The notes under the pieces: model-generated
Told to the model about the DNA's origin: nothing
What the model saw: the letters and a program-made list of their open reading frames with translations, nothing else
Database searches by the model: none
Translations under genes and position numbers: made by a program
Part shown: in pieces, positions 46,251-53,360 of the stretch
Layout of the letters: each line of letters starts with the position of its first letter
How positions within the stretch are numbered: position 1 is the stretch's first letter
From: UBA11475 sp045655805
GTDB taxonomy: Bacteria > Bacillota > Clostridia > Christensenellales > Borkfalkiaceae
Direction of reading: 5' to 3'
Assembly (NCBI GenBank): GCA_045655805.1
Contig: JAZOPZ010000013.1
Coordinates: 186,001 to 250,000 of the forward strand
DNA: 64,000 nucleotides

Positions 46251-46552
46251 TGTTTATTACCTCCCGAATTGCAACCTTCAAGCGATTCTGTTGTTATAGA
46301 TAAATCGTCCGTCAAACTTTCCGCTTGACTTTCAATCAATCTCTTAGTTATATCAAACGCCGAAGTTTTGGCGTGTGGGTTTTGACGAGAAATTATGTAA
46401 TAGGTAGTTTTCCCGATTTTTACTTCACGAGTTCTTACGCAGTTCCAATTCTCGTCACGTTCGTAAAAGATTCTTCCATTTACGATTTGTTCTTGGTTTC
46501 TAATTTTCTTTTCTATATTATTTTCCTCCTTGTGAAAGGTCGGGGCTTTCAT
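46247..46552 (-). CDS. TnpW-like transposon-encoded protein
   Basis: 101 residues. The core (REVKIGKTTYYIISRQNPHAKTSAFDITKRLIESQAE) resembles the TnpW family encoded beside recombinases in Tn4451-like elements: an IGKTTY strand followed by a helix ending RLI. Function in those elements is not well defined; an accessory role in excision is possible. The ATG has AAGGAGG upstream. Similarity is from memory of the family pattern. Confidence 0.55.
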   Translation of the reverse strand: MKAPTFHKEENNIEKKIRNQEQIVNGRIFYERDENWNCVRTREVKIGKTTYYIISRQNPHAKTSAFDITKRLIESQAESLTDDLSITTESLEGCNSGGNKQ

Positions 46553-46589
46553 AATTTATTTTCCCGACAATTACAAAAAGAAAGAAGGG

Positions 46590-46859
46590 TTATTTTTTAT
46601 TCTCGGACTCAAAGAAGTCATCATATCCGTCCATAATCTTGGCAAGACCTAAATCACTTTCAGCAGCTTCGTCCATTAACGCTTTATATCCTGCTTCGAT
46701 TAGTTGGACTTTTGTAAAACCGTATTGAGTTAAAAACTCGTTTATTTCTTCGGCTTTACTTCTCGGCATACTCGTTCCAAAGAACATACTTTTTGCCTTT
46801 CTTTCTTCTTTGTGCTTGTCCTCGTATCTCTTGTCTTTTACGTATCTTTTACTTTCCAT
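46590..46859 (-). CDS. Small helical protein, possible DNA-binding accessory factor
   Basis: 89 residues, highly charged N-terminus (MESKRYVKDKRYEDKHKEERKAK), then MPRSKAEEINEFLTQYGFTKVQLIEAGYKAL, which could be a ribbon-helix-helix-like fold, then an acidic tail. Not recognised with confidence. It lies between a 41-residue hydrophobic peptide gene and the TnpW-like gene, in one operon with the recombinase. RBS AAGGAG. Confidence 0.6.
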   Translation of the reverse strand: MESKRYVKDKRYEDKHKEERKAKSMFFGTSMPRSKAEEINEFLTQYGFTKVQLIEAGYKALMDEAAESDLGLAKIMDGYDDFFESENKK

Positions 46860-46870
46860 AATAATTCTCC

Positions 46871-46996
46871 TTAATCTTGTGAAGTGATTGCAGTAACAAG
46901 TATTCCAACACAGCTCATAATTAAATGACCTACAATCAACACTCCCGCAAGAGCAAATCTCATAGTCACGCCTAATACCTTCATAAATTTTGCCAT
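46871..46996 (-). CDS. 41-residue hydrophobic peptide
   Basis: Starts MAKFMKVLGVTMRFALAGVL and ends TSQD, one transmembrane helix. Its GGAG ribosome site (GGAGATGTGAAGTT before ATG) and its position directly after a consensus promoter make it a credible gene. Small hydrophobic proteins of this kind are frequent in clostridial integrative elements. The family is unassigned. Confidence 0.6.
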   Translation of the reverse strand: MAKFMKVLGVTMRFALAGVLIVGHLIMSCVGILVTAITSQD

Positions 46997-47026
46997 AACT
47001 TCACATCTCCTTACTTAAAATATATT

Positions 47027-47042
47027 GTCGTATTGATACGAC
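47027..47042. promoter_or_regulatory. 16-bp palindrome downstream of the recombinase promoter
   Basis: GTCGTATTGATACGAC has perfect 7-base arms and a 2-base centre. It begins 12 bases past the -10, near the transcription start, where a repressor would block the operon that contains the recombinase. Confidence 0.5.
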
Positions 47043-47053
47043 TTGTTATAATT

Positions 47054-47082
47054 ATTATACTCATTGAAAAAGGCTTTGTCAA
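47054..47082 (-). promoter_or_regulatory. Consensus promoter of the recombinase operon
   Basis: Minus-strand TTGACA (47077-47082), 17 bases, TATAAT (47054-47059). It drives the 41-residue peptide, the 89- and 101-residue proteins and the serine recombinase. Confidence 0.88.
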
Positions 47083-47140
47083 TAGCTTTTGATAGGTAAA
47101 AGTAGAAAATTTTAGACAGCACGTAGTAATTACCGATATT

Positions 47141-48193
47141 TTAATCGGCTTTACTGTTATTATTAAATTTTTTCTTATATTCAGTTTTAGTGGCGTCGTG
47201 GATTGCACGTTCTCTTTCAATTTCCGCTTCTATTTGTTGAAGTCGGGGAACTTGCGACATAACGCTCGGTTTACACAAGTCTTCTACCGCAGAAAAGAAT
47301 ACACTCACGGAGTTTGCGCCGTTTAAGATATTTCTACATAAGTTTGGTGCATTACTTGCTATGTATTTACCGACTTGGGCGTATTTAACGTCTTTTGAGT
47401 GTTCTGCTTTAATTTTCTTGTTTTCCTTTACCATATCAAGCGTATCTTGCATAGAACGATCAAGGCGCTCGGTTAAACTTTTATTTTCCACCGTTAACGC
47501 TATAACTTGTTCTTGTAGTTTTCCACGCTTTTTAGGTATTTCTCCGTTTTTGGCTTCTTCTAAAGCATCTGCATACACCTGATTCTCTCGCTTAATTTCT
47601 TCCGCTTCTTCTACAATCTTTTTCGCTTTGTATTCGGCGGTGGATAAGTGTTTTGCTTGGCTTCCTTCTTTACCACGTTGTAGTCCATATTTCTTCCCAA
47701 CGGCTTCATAAAAGTCCGTTTGTAGTTGTTGTAGTTTAGGCTTGTCAAATAATTCCTTGCTACATAGTCTTCCATCGGGTGTGATAGGGATAAGATTTAA
47801 GTGCATATGTGGAGTCGTTTCGTCTAAATGTACAACTGCCGACATTATGTTTTCTGTCCCATATCTCTCTTCAAAAAATTTAGCGCAATCAGAAAAGAAA
47901 TTGTACTGTAGCATTTTAGGTAAGCCGTCAAAAAACGCCTTGTCCGAGCCTACTACAAAAGAGTTCATTACAACGGCATCTTTGCGTGGACGTAAGCCTA
48001 ATTCGTTTAACCGTTTATTGATAAACTCGGTGTAAGTAAGAGTGCTAAAGCTCATATGATAATTGTCTTTTGTTCTTTCGTTATCTATTTGCGGATTGTC
48101 CGCTTCAAAGGATTCGTCACGTTCGTTTTCTTCTTCGACGGGCGAAACTTCTTGTTTATGGTATTTCTCCATATGGCATACTAAATATGATAT
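47141..48193 (-). CDS. MobV-family relaxase with a non-canonical start codon
   Basis: Nicks oriT and pilots the element's DNA during mobilization. The family N-terminus KISYLVCHMEKYHKQE precedes ERTKDNYHMSF and the metal-binding HLDETTPHMHLNLIPI motif of MobV/Mob_Pre relaxases; the C-terminal half is coiled coil. The open frame runs on to 48421, but the upstream part is leader sequence including oriT. A strong AAGGAGG lies at 48203-48209. The only codons near it that keep the conserved N-terminus are ATA at 48193 (9-base spacing) and ACG at 48199 (3 bases). The first ATG, 48172, is 30 bases away and would cut conserved residues. I use ATA. A mutated ATG is equally possible. Confidence 0.8.
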   Translation of the reverse strand: MSYLVCHMEKYHKQEVSPVEEENERDESFEADNPQIDNERTKDNYHMSFSTLTYTEFINKRLNELGLRPRKDAVVMNSFVVGSDKAFFDGLPKMLQYNFFSDCAKFFEERYGTENIMSAVVHLDETTPHMHLNLIPITPDGRLCSKELFDKPKLQQLQTDFYEAVGKKYGLQRGKEGSQAKHLSTAEYKAKKIVEEAEEIKRENQVYADALEEAKNGEIPKKRGKLQEQVIALTVENKSLTERLDRSMQDTLDMVKENKKIKAEHSKDVKYAQVGKYIASNAPNLCRNILNGANSVSVFFSAVEDLCKPSVMSQVPRLQQIEAEIERERAIHDATKTEYKKKFNNNSKAD

Positions 48194-48247
48194 TTTCGTT
48201 TTCCTCCTTGTTATTTTATAGTCATTATTTAGCCTCGCAGAGCACAC

Positions 48248-48282
48248 ACTTTGCAAGGCAAAGTATAGTGGGCTACACTTTA
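48248..48282 (+). other. oriT: Predicted origin of transfer (oriT), pMV158/MobV type
   Basis: Perfect inverted repeat ACTTTGC-AAG-GCAAAGT (48248-48264), then AAAGTATAG / CTACACTTT (48260-48281, one mismatch) around TAGTGGG. The pMV158 nick region reads TAGTGTG then TTATACTTT, so the expected nick is between 48272 and 48273. It lies upstream of the relaxase gene, as in pMV158. Confidence 0.75.
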
Positions 48283-48321
48283 CTGATTTTCTTAAAGTTT
48301 TGCTTGCCGTTTGCTTAACGC

Positions 48322-48354
48322 TCACGGTGGGTGATAATGATAATAATTTCTCAT
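48322..48354 (-). CDS. Ten-residue leader peptide upstream of the relaxase
   Basis: An AGGAGG site (48363-48368) and 8-base spacing precede an ATG that encodes MRNYYHYHPP and stop. Three tyrosines and two histidines in ten residues suggest translational attenuation. The peptide ends before the oriT hairpins, which would form in the same transcript. Confidence 0.55.
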   Translation of the reverse strand: MRNYYHYHPP

Positions 48355-48394
48355 TTTGATTTCCTCCTAAAATTGATTTTTGGGCGTAAGGGAT

Positions 48395-48446
48395 AAAAAA
48401 AGGCGAGCAGACAAAACTCACCTTAAGTGAGTAACATCTGCTCGCC
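48395..48446 (-). terminator. Compound terminator or attenuator upstream of the relaxase leader
   Basis: GGCGAGCAGA and TCTGCTCGCC form a perfect 10-base stem enclosing a second stem ACTCAC/GTGAGT. On the minus strand it is followed by seven T residues. Relaxase expression needs read-through here or a promoter near oriT. Confidence 0.85.
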
Positions 48447-48862
48447 GAACTCTTGATGATTCGCAGTTTCGTATAACTAATTTATACGGCTTCAGTCAAA
48501 TCCAATTCTATAACGAACGATAGTAAAAGCATTCAACAGAACCCTTTACCCAATATTTTTTGTATCACAAAATAGACCTATCTTGGCGTAGTCGTCTAAA
48601 ACGATTACACTCATCTTGAAAAGGCGGTCAAATCTTTTCAAGTCCTTGTCGTAAAAACTGCACGACAAAAAAACCTTAAAAAGCCGTTTTGTTTCCCTTT
48701 ATATAAAAAACGACTTCGGGTGAACGGGAGAACTTCTCCCACAAGCGTGCATTTGCACACTTACAAAGCCTGCTGCCCCAAGCAAGCTAAAACCAAGAGC
48801 AAAAGCCCTTAATTATATATACCCACACAAAGCATAACCTAAACATATGTTCGTGTTTGTAA
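48395..48862 (-). ncRNA. Putative structured leader/noncoding RNA of the mobile element (about 470 nt)
   Basis: This 544-base gap between genes has a minus-strand promoter at one end (48867-48895) and a strong terminator at the other (48395-48446), with no credible gene between. Perfect stems include GGGAGA/TCTCCC near 48728, TTGTCGT/ACGACAA (48647-48669), CTTGAAAAG/CTTTTCAAG (48615-48642) and CGTATAA/TTATACG (48470-48488). A 22-codon frame (MSVIVLDDYAK) exists near 48615 but has no ribosome site. I know no Rfam family that it matches, but I could not search. Confidence 0.5.
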
Positions 48863-48866
48863 TTCT

Positions 48867-48895
48867 ATTTTATCATAATAATTTATAAAAGTCAA
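48867..48895 (-). promoter_or_regulatory. Promoter of the structured leader RNA
   Basis: Minus-strand TTGACT (48890-48895), 17 bases, TAAAAT (48867-48872). Confidence 0.75.
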
Positions 48896-48896
48896 T

Positions 48897-48930
48897 AGGC
48901 AAATGTCCACGTTCTTGGACATTTGCCTAC
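48897..48930. terminator. Terminator after the Na/Pi cotransporter
   Basis: Perfect 13-base arms AGGCAAATGTCCA and TGGACATTTGCCT with a 6-base loop. It is located 36 bases past the transporter stop codon and abuts the leader RNA promoter. Confidence 0.8.
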
Positions 48931-48965
48931 TTTTCAAATCTTTTTTGTCAAAAAAAATTATTTTT

Positions 48966-50657
48966 CTATATATTTGATATTTTTTGAGAACCCGTAGGAT
49001 TCATAATGCTATATCCAACATTTACAAGATGGTCGGCTACACGTTCAAGTCCTGATACAAGCGAAGAATAATAAGGACTTGCAGACGTATTGCAACTACC
49101 ATTAGCAAGACGAGCAAAATGGCTTGCCGTCAAGTCTTTTTTCATCTTATCCACAGTTTCTTCTAATGCAGTTAAGGTAGGCAACTGTGTTTTGTTTTGA
49201 TTTTCAAACGCTTCTTTCGATATAGCAAACATTTCAAAGATTTTTAATCTCATCGAAGCAATTTCCTTACTTGCCAATTCAGTAAAGAAAATCTTCTTAC
49301 TTGCCATTTCCGTACCGATTTCGTGAAAATTTTCGGCGTGGTCGCCAATTCTTTCCAAGTCGTTTAATACGTGGAAATAAGTACCTATTACTTTTTCGTC
49401 GCTCTGCTCCATATTCGTAGCGGATAATTTAATAAGGAAATCCGTTAATGCACTATTCGTAAAATTGATAATCTTTTCATTATCTCTAATTTTAGCGTCG
49501 TGTTCAGAAGAACCTGTTTCAACTGCTAAAAACGAAAGACTAATATTTTTTTCAACAAGTTCAATCATATAGTCTATTTCTTTTTTTACTTGCATAAGAG
49601 CAATAGGCGGTGTTTTAACTAATCTATCGTCAACATATTTAAGCGACAATGTATCGTTTTCTTCCTTTTTATCTTTTATAACAAGACAAGAATATTTTAC
49701 CAACTGTTTGGTAAACGGAAGTAACAAACAAGTTGTTGTCACGTTAAAGATAACGTGGAAAATAGACACTCTCATTTGAAGAGACATAGCGTCGTCGCCA
49801 GGGAATATTGAAACTAAAAGATTGACAACGGGTTCTCTGAATATCCAAATTATTATTGTAAACAGTATAGTACCGATAACGTTAAAAGTAAAATGTATTA
49901 AAGCAACGCGTTTTGAATTTACATTTGCGCCTACTGACGCAAGCAATGCGGTAACGCAAGTACCTATATTTGCACCCAAAATGATAAACAATGCTAAATC
50001 AAGGGGAAGAACGTTCGCCCCTACCATAGTAATAACAACGCCCGTAGATGCTGACGAACTTTGAATAAGTGCCGTAAATAAAACACCAACTAAAATTAGA
50101 AGCAAGGGGAAGTTAATCTTTTGGAAAATATTCGTAAACATATCTTCAACAAGCGGATTTCCAAATGCTTGTTCACTACTCATAACTTCAAGACCAACAA
50201 AAATCAAACCTAATCCACAAAAAAGACTGCCTAAAATTTTTACCTTCTCTTTTTTGACAAAGCCCATCATAACTCCCGCAAAAGCAAGAAGATACATAAT
50301 CATATTAAAATAGTCGTTTTTAAGCGCAACCAAAACGCCCGTTATCGTTGTACCGATATTCGCACCCATTATGATAGGTGTTGCTTGCATTAAAGTCATA
50401 ACGCCTGCATTTACTAACCCTATAACCATAACCGATGTTGCAGATGAACTTTGAATAATTGCAGTTACGCCTGCGCCGATACCTACGCCTGAAAAACGAT
50501 TATTACTAATCTTTTCAAGCATTTTTTTTATACCGCTACCTGCACTTTTTTCTAATGCGTCGCCCATAAAATTCATGCCGACGATAAATACGCCGACACC
50601 TGCAAGCAACCAAATAAGACTTTGAATTAACTGCATTACTTCTTCTGGCGTTAACAT
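48966..50657 (-). CDS. Na+/phosphate cotransporter with PhoU-like domain
   Basis: 563 residues. Two repeats of the Na/Pi-cotransporter motif are visible (GVGIGAGVTAIIQSSSATSVMVIGLVNAG and VLFTALIQSSSASTGVVITMVGA), each with QSSSA, in a membrane domain of about 310 residues. A C-terminal PhoU-like helical domain follows (VLNDLERIGDHAENFHEIG, SGLERVADHLVNVGYSI), the usual architecture of bacterial NptA/YjbB proteins. It probably imports or exports phosphate with sodium. It is cargo of the mobile element and follows the PQ-loop gene. Confidence 0.9.
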   Translation of the reverse strand: MLTPEEVMQLIQSLIWLLAGVGVFIVGMNFMGDALEKSAGSGIKKMLEKISNNRFSGVGIGAGVTAIIQSSSATSVMVIGLVNAGVMTLMQATPIIMGANIGTTITGVLVALKNDYFNMIMYLLAFAGVMMGFVKKEKVKILGSLFCGLGLIFVGLEVMSSEQAFGNPLVEDMFTNIFQKINFPLLLILVGVLFTALIQSSSASTGVVITMVGANVLPLDLALFIILGANIGTCVTALLASVGANVNSKRVALIHFTFNVIGTILFTIIIWIFREPVVNLLVSIFPGDDAMSLQMRVSIFHVIFNVTTTCLLLPFTKQLVKYSCLVIKDKKEENDTLSLKYVDDRLVKTPPIALMQVKKEIDYMIELVEKNISLSFLAVETGSSEHDAKIRDNEKIINFTNSALTDFLIKLSATNMEQSDEKVIGTYFHVLNDLERIGDHAENFHEIGTEMASKKIFFTELASKEIASMRLKIFEMFAISKEAFENQNKTQLPTLTALEETVDKMKKDLTASHFARLANGSCNTSASPYYSSLVSGLERVADHLVNVGYSIMNPTGSQKISNI

Positions 50658-50746
50658 AATTTCTTCCTTCCTATATTGTTATTCTTAACAGATTTCCTGC
50701 AACTTGCTCCAATACTCTGCGATAAACATAAATTATTCTTATCGCT

Positions 50747-51025
50747 TTATTTTATATTGTTTATTTTATACAAACGGTAATTTCTAATATAAACTACCAC
50801 GTTGAAAAGTACGATTGCCAAATTGATTATGTAAACGATAAGCACATAATTAAATTCATTGTTGATTATTTTTGCAGAAATACCTGCAATATAACCTGTA
50901 ATAATCAATAAAATAAACGGTAAACTTTGTCCTTTGGTTGTTCTTGCTTTATAAGCCTTAACCACGCTTATAGGCCAAGACAAACCAAAGCAAATAAGCA
51001 TTATCGTTTCAAGAATTTCTCCCAT
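50747..51025 (-). CDS. Small PQ-loop (SemiSWEET-like) membrane protein
   Basis: 92 residues with three hydrophobic helices. FGLSWPISVVKAYKARTTKGQSLPF is the PQ-loop/SWEET-type motif, with WP in place of PQ. SemiSWEETs are half-transporters for sugars, but the substrate here is unknown and the link to phosphate is only positional. RBS AAGGAG. A stable hairpin, GCGATAA/TTATCGC (50719-50745), follows the stop and may protect or separate the message from the cotransporter gene. Confidence 0.7.
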   Translation of the reverse strand: MGEILETIMLICFGLSWPISVVKAYKARTTKGQSLPFILLIITGYIAGISAKIINNEFNYVLIVYIINLAIVLFNVVVYIRNYRLYKINNIK

Positions 51026-51198
51026 TATAAATACTCCTTTGTTCGCTCTTTCTCATCATTGTCCACAAATAGGAATATAGTAGTTTTCTTTTTTGGATTG
51101 ATGTTTCTAATTATTCTATTGATTTGAATTGCTTTGAGTATCCTTTTCATTTTTTCTTTCTTCGCGTTGCATATCCATTCGCAAATTTCGACTTATAT

Positions 51199-51232
51199 AT
51201 TATAACATATATACAGTAAAGATTTAGTAAAG
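51199..51232 (-). promoter_or_regulatory. Response-regulator-type promoter of the PQ-loop/Na-Pi genes
   Basis: Minus strand: two CTTTAC boxes exactly 11 bases apart (51216-51221 and 51227-51232), then 11 bases, then TATAAT (51199-51204). There is no good -35. This is the layout of promoters activated by OmpR/PhoB-family regulators. Confidence 0.65.
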
Positions 51233-51237
51233 AATAT

Positions 51238-51945
51238 TTAATCGTTCTTTTCGTTCATCCTATATCCCACGCCAAGCTCGTTAGTTATGTAGTTATCTTC
51301 GCCCGGCTTTGCCCCGAATTTCTTTCGGATATTCGCCATATTTACCTGTAATTTTTTAATACTGCCTTCATCGGGATAACCACGCCAAATCGCTTTGATT
51401 ATCGCCGCATACGTCATCATTTTGCCGGAATGTTCAGACAAAAAAGCCACGATATTATATTCCGTTTGCGTGAGCTTGATTTCCTCGCCTTTAATAAATA
51501 TTTGTCTTGCCTCATAATCAATAACCAAATCGCCTACAACAAATTTTGCGCTCGGCAATCGTCCTTCCTGATTGTGTCGGCTATTTCGCAAAGCGGAGCG
51601 AACGCGAGCCAAAAGCTCCGCAGAGCCGAACGGCTTTGTTATATAGTCGTTTGCACCCAAATCCAAAGCGTTTACTTTGTCTGTTTCCCTATTACGGGCA
51701 GACAAGACGATGACGGGAACGGTGTCTTTTTCTCTCAATCTTGCAAGAAAAACGCTCCCATCTTGGTCGGGTAAACCCAAATCCAAAATAATCAAATCGG
51801 GTAAATGAGAAGTGTATAGCATTTCCGCTTCCGCACAAGTTTTTGCCGTAATTGCCTGATAGCCGTTTGCTTCGAGTAATGCTGATACAAACGTTTGTAT
51901 ATTATTTTCATCTTCCACGATAAGGATTTTATATTTATTGTTCAT
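51238..51945 (-). CDS. KdpE-like response regulator
   Basis: 235 residues, OmpR/PhoB family. Receiver domain with phospho-acceptor Asp55 in LIILDLGLPDQDG and KPF near its end (ANDYITKPFGSAELLARVR), then a winged-helix DNA-binding domain (LTQTEYNIVAFLSEHSGKMMTYAAIIKAIW). The closest family I recognise is KdpE. No kdpFABC potassium ATPase genes are present, and the neighbouring targets are Na/Pi transport genes. It overlaps the kinase gene by 11 bases. Confidence 0.88.
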   Translation of the reverse strand: MNNKYKILIVEDENNIQTFVSALLEANGYQAITAKTCAEAEMLYTSHLPDLIILDLGLPDQDGSVFLARLREKDTVPVIVLSARNRETDKVNALDLGANDYITKPFGSAELLARVRSALRNSRHNQEGRLPSAKFVVGDLVIDYEARQIFIKGEEIKLTQTEYNIVAFLSEHSGKMMTYAAIIKAIWRGYPDEGSIKKLQVNMANIRKKFGAKPGEDNYITNELGVGYRMNEKND

Positions 51946-52999
51946 TTTTTATCTCCTCAACGTCTAATGAGAAACGGAATTTCGCGCCGCCTTCCTTCCT
52001 GTTTTCTGCGTTTATTGCACCGCCGTGGGCTTTAATGATTGTAGCGCATACGGAAAGACCGATTCCTGCGTTACGTTTATGTTCATCGTAAAGTTTCTCT
52101 GTTTCTTCGTAATCACCTTGAAAAATCGTGGATAAACGTTCTTTAGATATTCCGCACCCGTTATCTTTGACTTCAAAAATGGCTTTATCCCCAAGCACAA
52201 ACACTTTCAAAGAAAGCTCCGTCATTCCCGTTGCGTGCTGAACGGCGTTTTCCAAAAGATTGATAAGCACCTGTTCTATCAAAATAGCGTCCATAGGGAT
52301 AAGGACAATTTCTTCGGGTATATCCAAATCAACCTCTTGCGTGGGATAGTGTTTCTTAAATTTTACGATAACCGAGTCTATCAATTCGTCTAATACGGTA
52401 GGGGTTTTGATAAGTTTTACTTTTCCTTCTTGAATTTTTGTAACGGACAGTAAATTTTCCACCATACGGATAAGCCATTGCGCGTCCTCTTTGATACCGC
52501 CCAATATTTTAAGTTTTTGTTCATCGGGAACACTCTCGTAATTTTCTATCATTGTGGAACTTGCCCCATAAATGGTCGTAAGCGGAGTTCTCAAATCGTG
52601 AGAAACGGCACGAAGAAGATTTGCTCTCATTCGCTCTTTTTCTCCGATTGCTTTTATTTCTTCCGAACGCTTTACTTTTGTTGTCAGCATACTCGTCAAT
52701 AGGGCAACGACAATCATTATGATGGCGGATAAAATATTTTCGGGAATGGTAAAATTGAACGCAAAATATGGGAAAGTAAAAGCCCAATTCACGGCAAGCA
52801 TACCTACAAATGCGGTAATAATACCGTACCAATATCCATCCGTCCAAAGAGATACTAAAAACACGGCGAAAACAAACACCGTCGTAACGTGTTCTTGTAT
52901 CGTAAGCACGTCTTGTAATAAAACGGATAATCCAAACGCAACAAGCAGTATGACAATCGTAATAAGAATGTTTTTAAGTTGTTTTGGGGTTTTTCTCAT
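51935..52999 (-). CDS. Short KdpD-like sensor histidine kinase
   Basis: 354 residues, far shorter than E. coli KdpD (about 890) because the cytoplasmic KdpD and Usp domains are absent. Three to four helices of a DUF4118-like membrane domain (about 10-105) lead into a HisKA domain with His134 in AVSHDLRTPLT and a HATPase domain (LLENAVQHA, DNGCGIS, GIGLSVC). The ligand it senses is unknown. It is the first gene of the two-component operon, with its promoter at 53032-53076. Confidence 0.88.
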   Translation of the reverse strand: MRKTPKQLKNILITIVILLVAFGLSVLLQDVLTIQEHVTTVFVFAVFLVSLWTDGYWYGIITAFVGMLAVNWAFTFPYFAFNFTIPENILSAIIMIVVALLTSMLTTKVKRSEEIKAIGEKERMRANLLRAVSHDLRTPLTTIYGASSTMIENYESVPDEQKLKILGGIKEDAQWLIRMVENLLSVTKIQEGKVKLIKTPTVLDELIDSVIVKFKKHYPTQEVDLDIPEEIVLIPMDAILIEQVLINLLENAVQHATGMTELSLKVFVLGDKAIFEVKDNGCGISKERLSTIFQGDYEETEKLYDEHKRNAGIGLSVCATIIKAHGGAINAENRKEGGAKFRFSLDVEEIKNEQ

Positions 53000-53031
53000 T
53001 TTATATTTGCTCCATATAACAATCTATTTTA

Positions 53032-53076
53032 ATTATAACATAGTTTTGGTAAAGAAATAGTTAATGTTTTCTTTAC
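53032..53076 (-). promoter_or_regulatory. Promoter of the two-component operon with regulator boxes
   Basis: Minus strand: CTTTAC (53049-53054), 11 bases, TATAAT (53032-53037), the same geometry as at 51199. A degenerate second box (ATTAAC, 53060-53065) lies 11 bases upstream. GTAAAGAAA (53049-53057) and TTTCTTTAC (53068-53076) form a perfect inverted repeat. Confidence 0.6.
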
Positions 53077-53133
53077 TATATTATATCAAAAAAACAAAAT
53101 GATTGCAATTTGAATTGTTTGCCACAACAAAAG

Positions 53134-53166
53134 AAAAATCAGACTCCACTATGGAATCTGATTTTT
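53134..53166. terminator. Strong hairpin at the right end of the element
   Basis: Arms AAAAATCAGA and TCTGATTTTT, partly extended by CTCC/GGAA. T runs on both strands. No gene reads into it from the plus side; it may insulate the element. The 361-base gap from 53000 to 53360 otherwise holds the two-component promoter and the right inverted repeat. Confidence 0.65.
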
Positions 53167-53208
53167 CTCCGCTTGAAAGTGCAATTTCCTATAAATTTTT
53201 AATGTTTC

Positions 53209-53251
53209 AAAAAATCCCTTATAGGGAACGCCTTTGTGTTGGCTTTTATTT
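53209..53251 (-). repeat. Right 43-nt inverted repeat bracketing the mobile element
   Basis: Reverse complement of the arrangement at 44484-44526: AAAAAATCCCTTATAGGGA, 10 variable bases, GTTGGCTTTTATTT. In this orientation the terminator-like hairpin faces leftwards although no minus-strand gene feeds it. Confidence 0.8.
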
Positions 53252-53360
53252 TATGTTAAAATTTATATAATCTAACTTTTTTACTAATAGTTATGGATTT
53301 TATACATTTTGTTTTAATTGTAAAGTGTTAAAATGAAATAAAAACAGGAAGGAGTTCAGA

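Larger units (their letters stand above)
44498..53237. mobile_element. Integrative mobilizable element of the Tn4451/Tn5397 recombinase type (limits approximate)
   Basis: Between the his operon and an unrelated oxidoreductase gene lie a large serine recombinase, a TnpW-like protein, a MobV relaxase, a pMV158-like oriT and cargo for phosphate transport, all on the minus strand. There is a relaxase and an oriT but no coupling protein or type IV secretion genes, so it would need a helper for transfer. Exact ends are not determined. Inverted 43-nt repeats at 44484 and 53209 bracket it. The serine recombinases of this class usually use a two-base core, which cannot be recognised from one sequence. 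Confidence 0.8.

Noticed and set aside
48194..48421. Relaxase N-terminal extension up to 48421
   Set aside because: This stretch contains a leader peptide in another frame, the oriT repeats and the terminator stem. The real ribosome site lies downstream, at 48203-48209.
48540..48620. 22-codon frame MSVIVLDDYAK... inside the leader RNA
   Set aside because: No ribosome site, and its start lies in a strong hairpin.
52521..52847. Open frames overlapping the sensor kinase gene
   Set aside because: They are shadows of the kinase, whose histidine and ATPase motifs are intact in the chosen frame.
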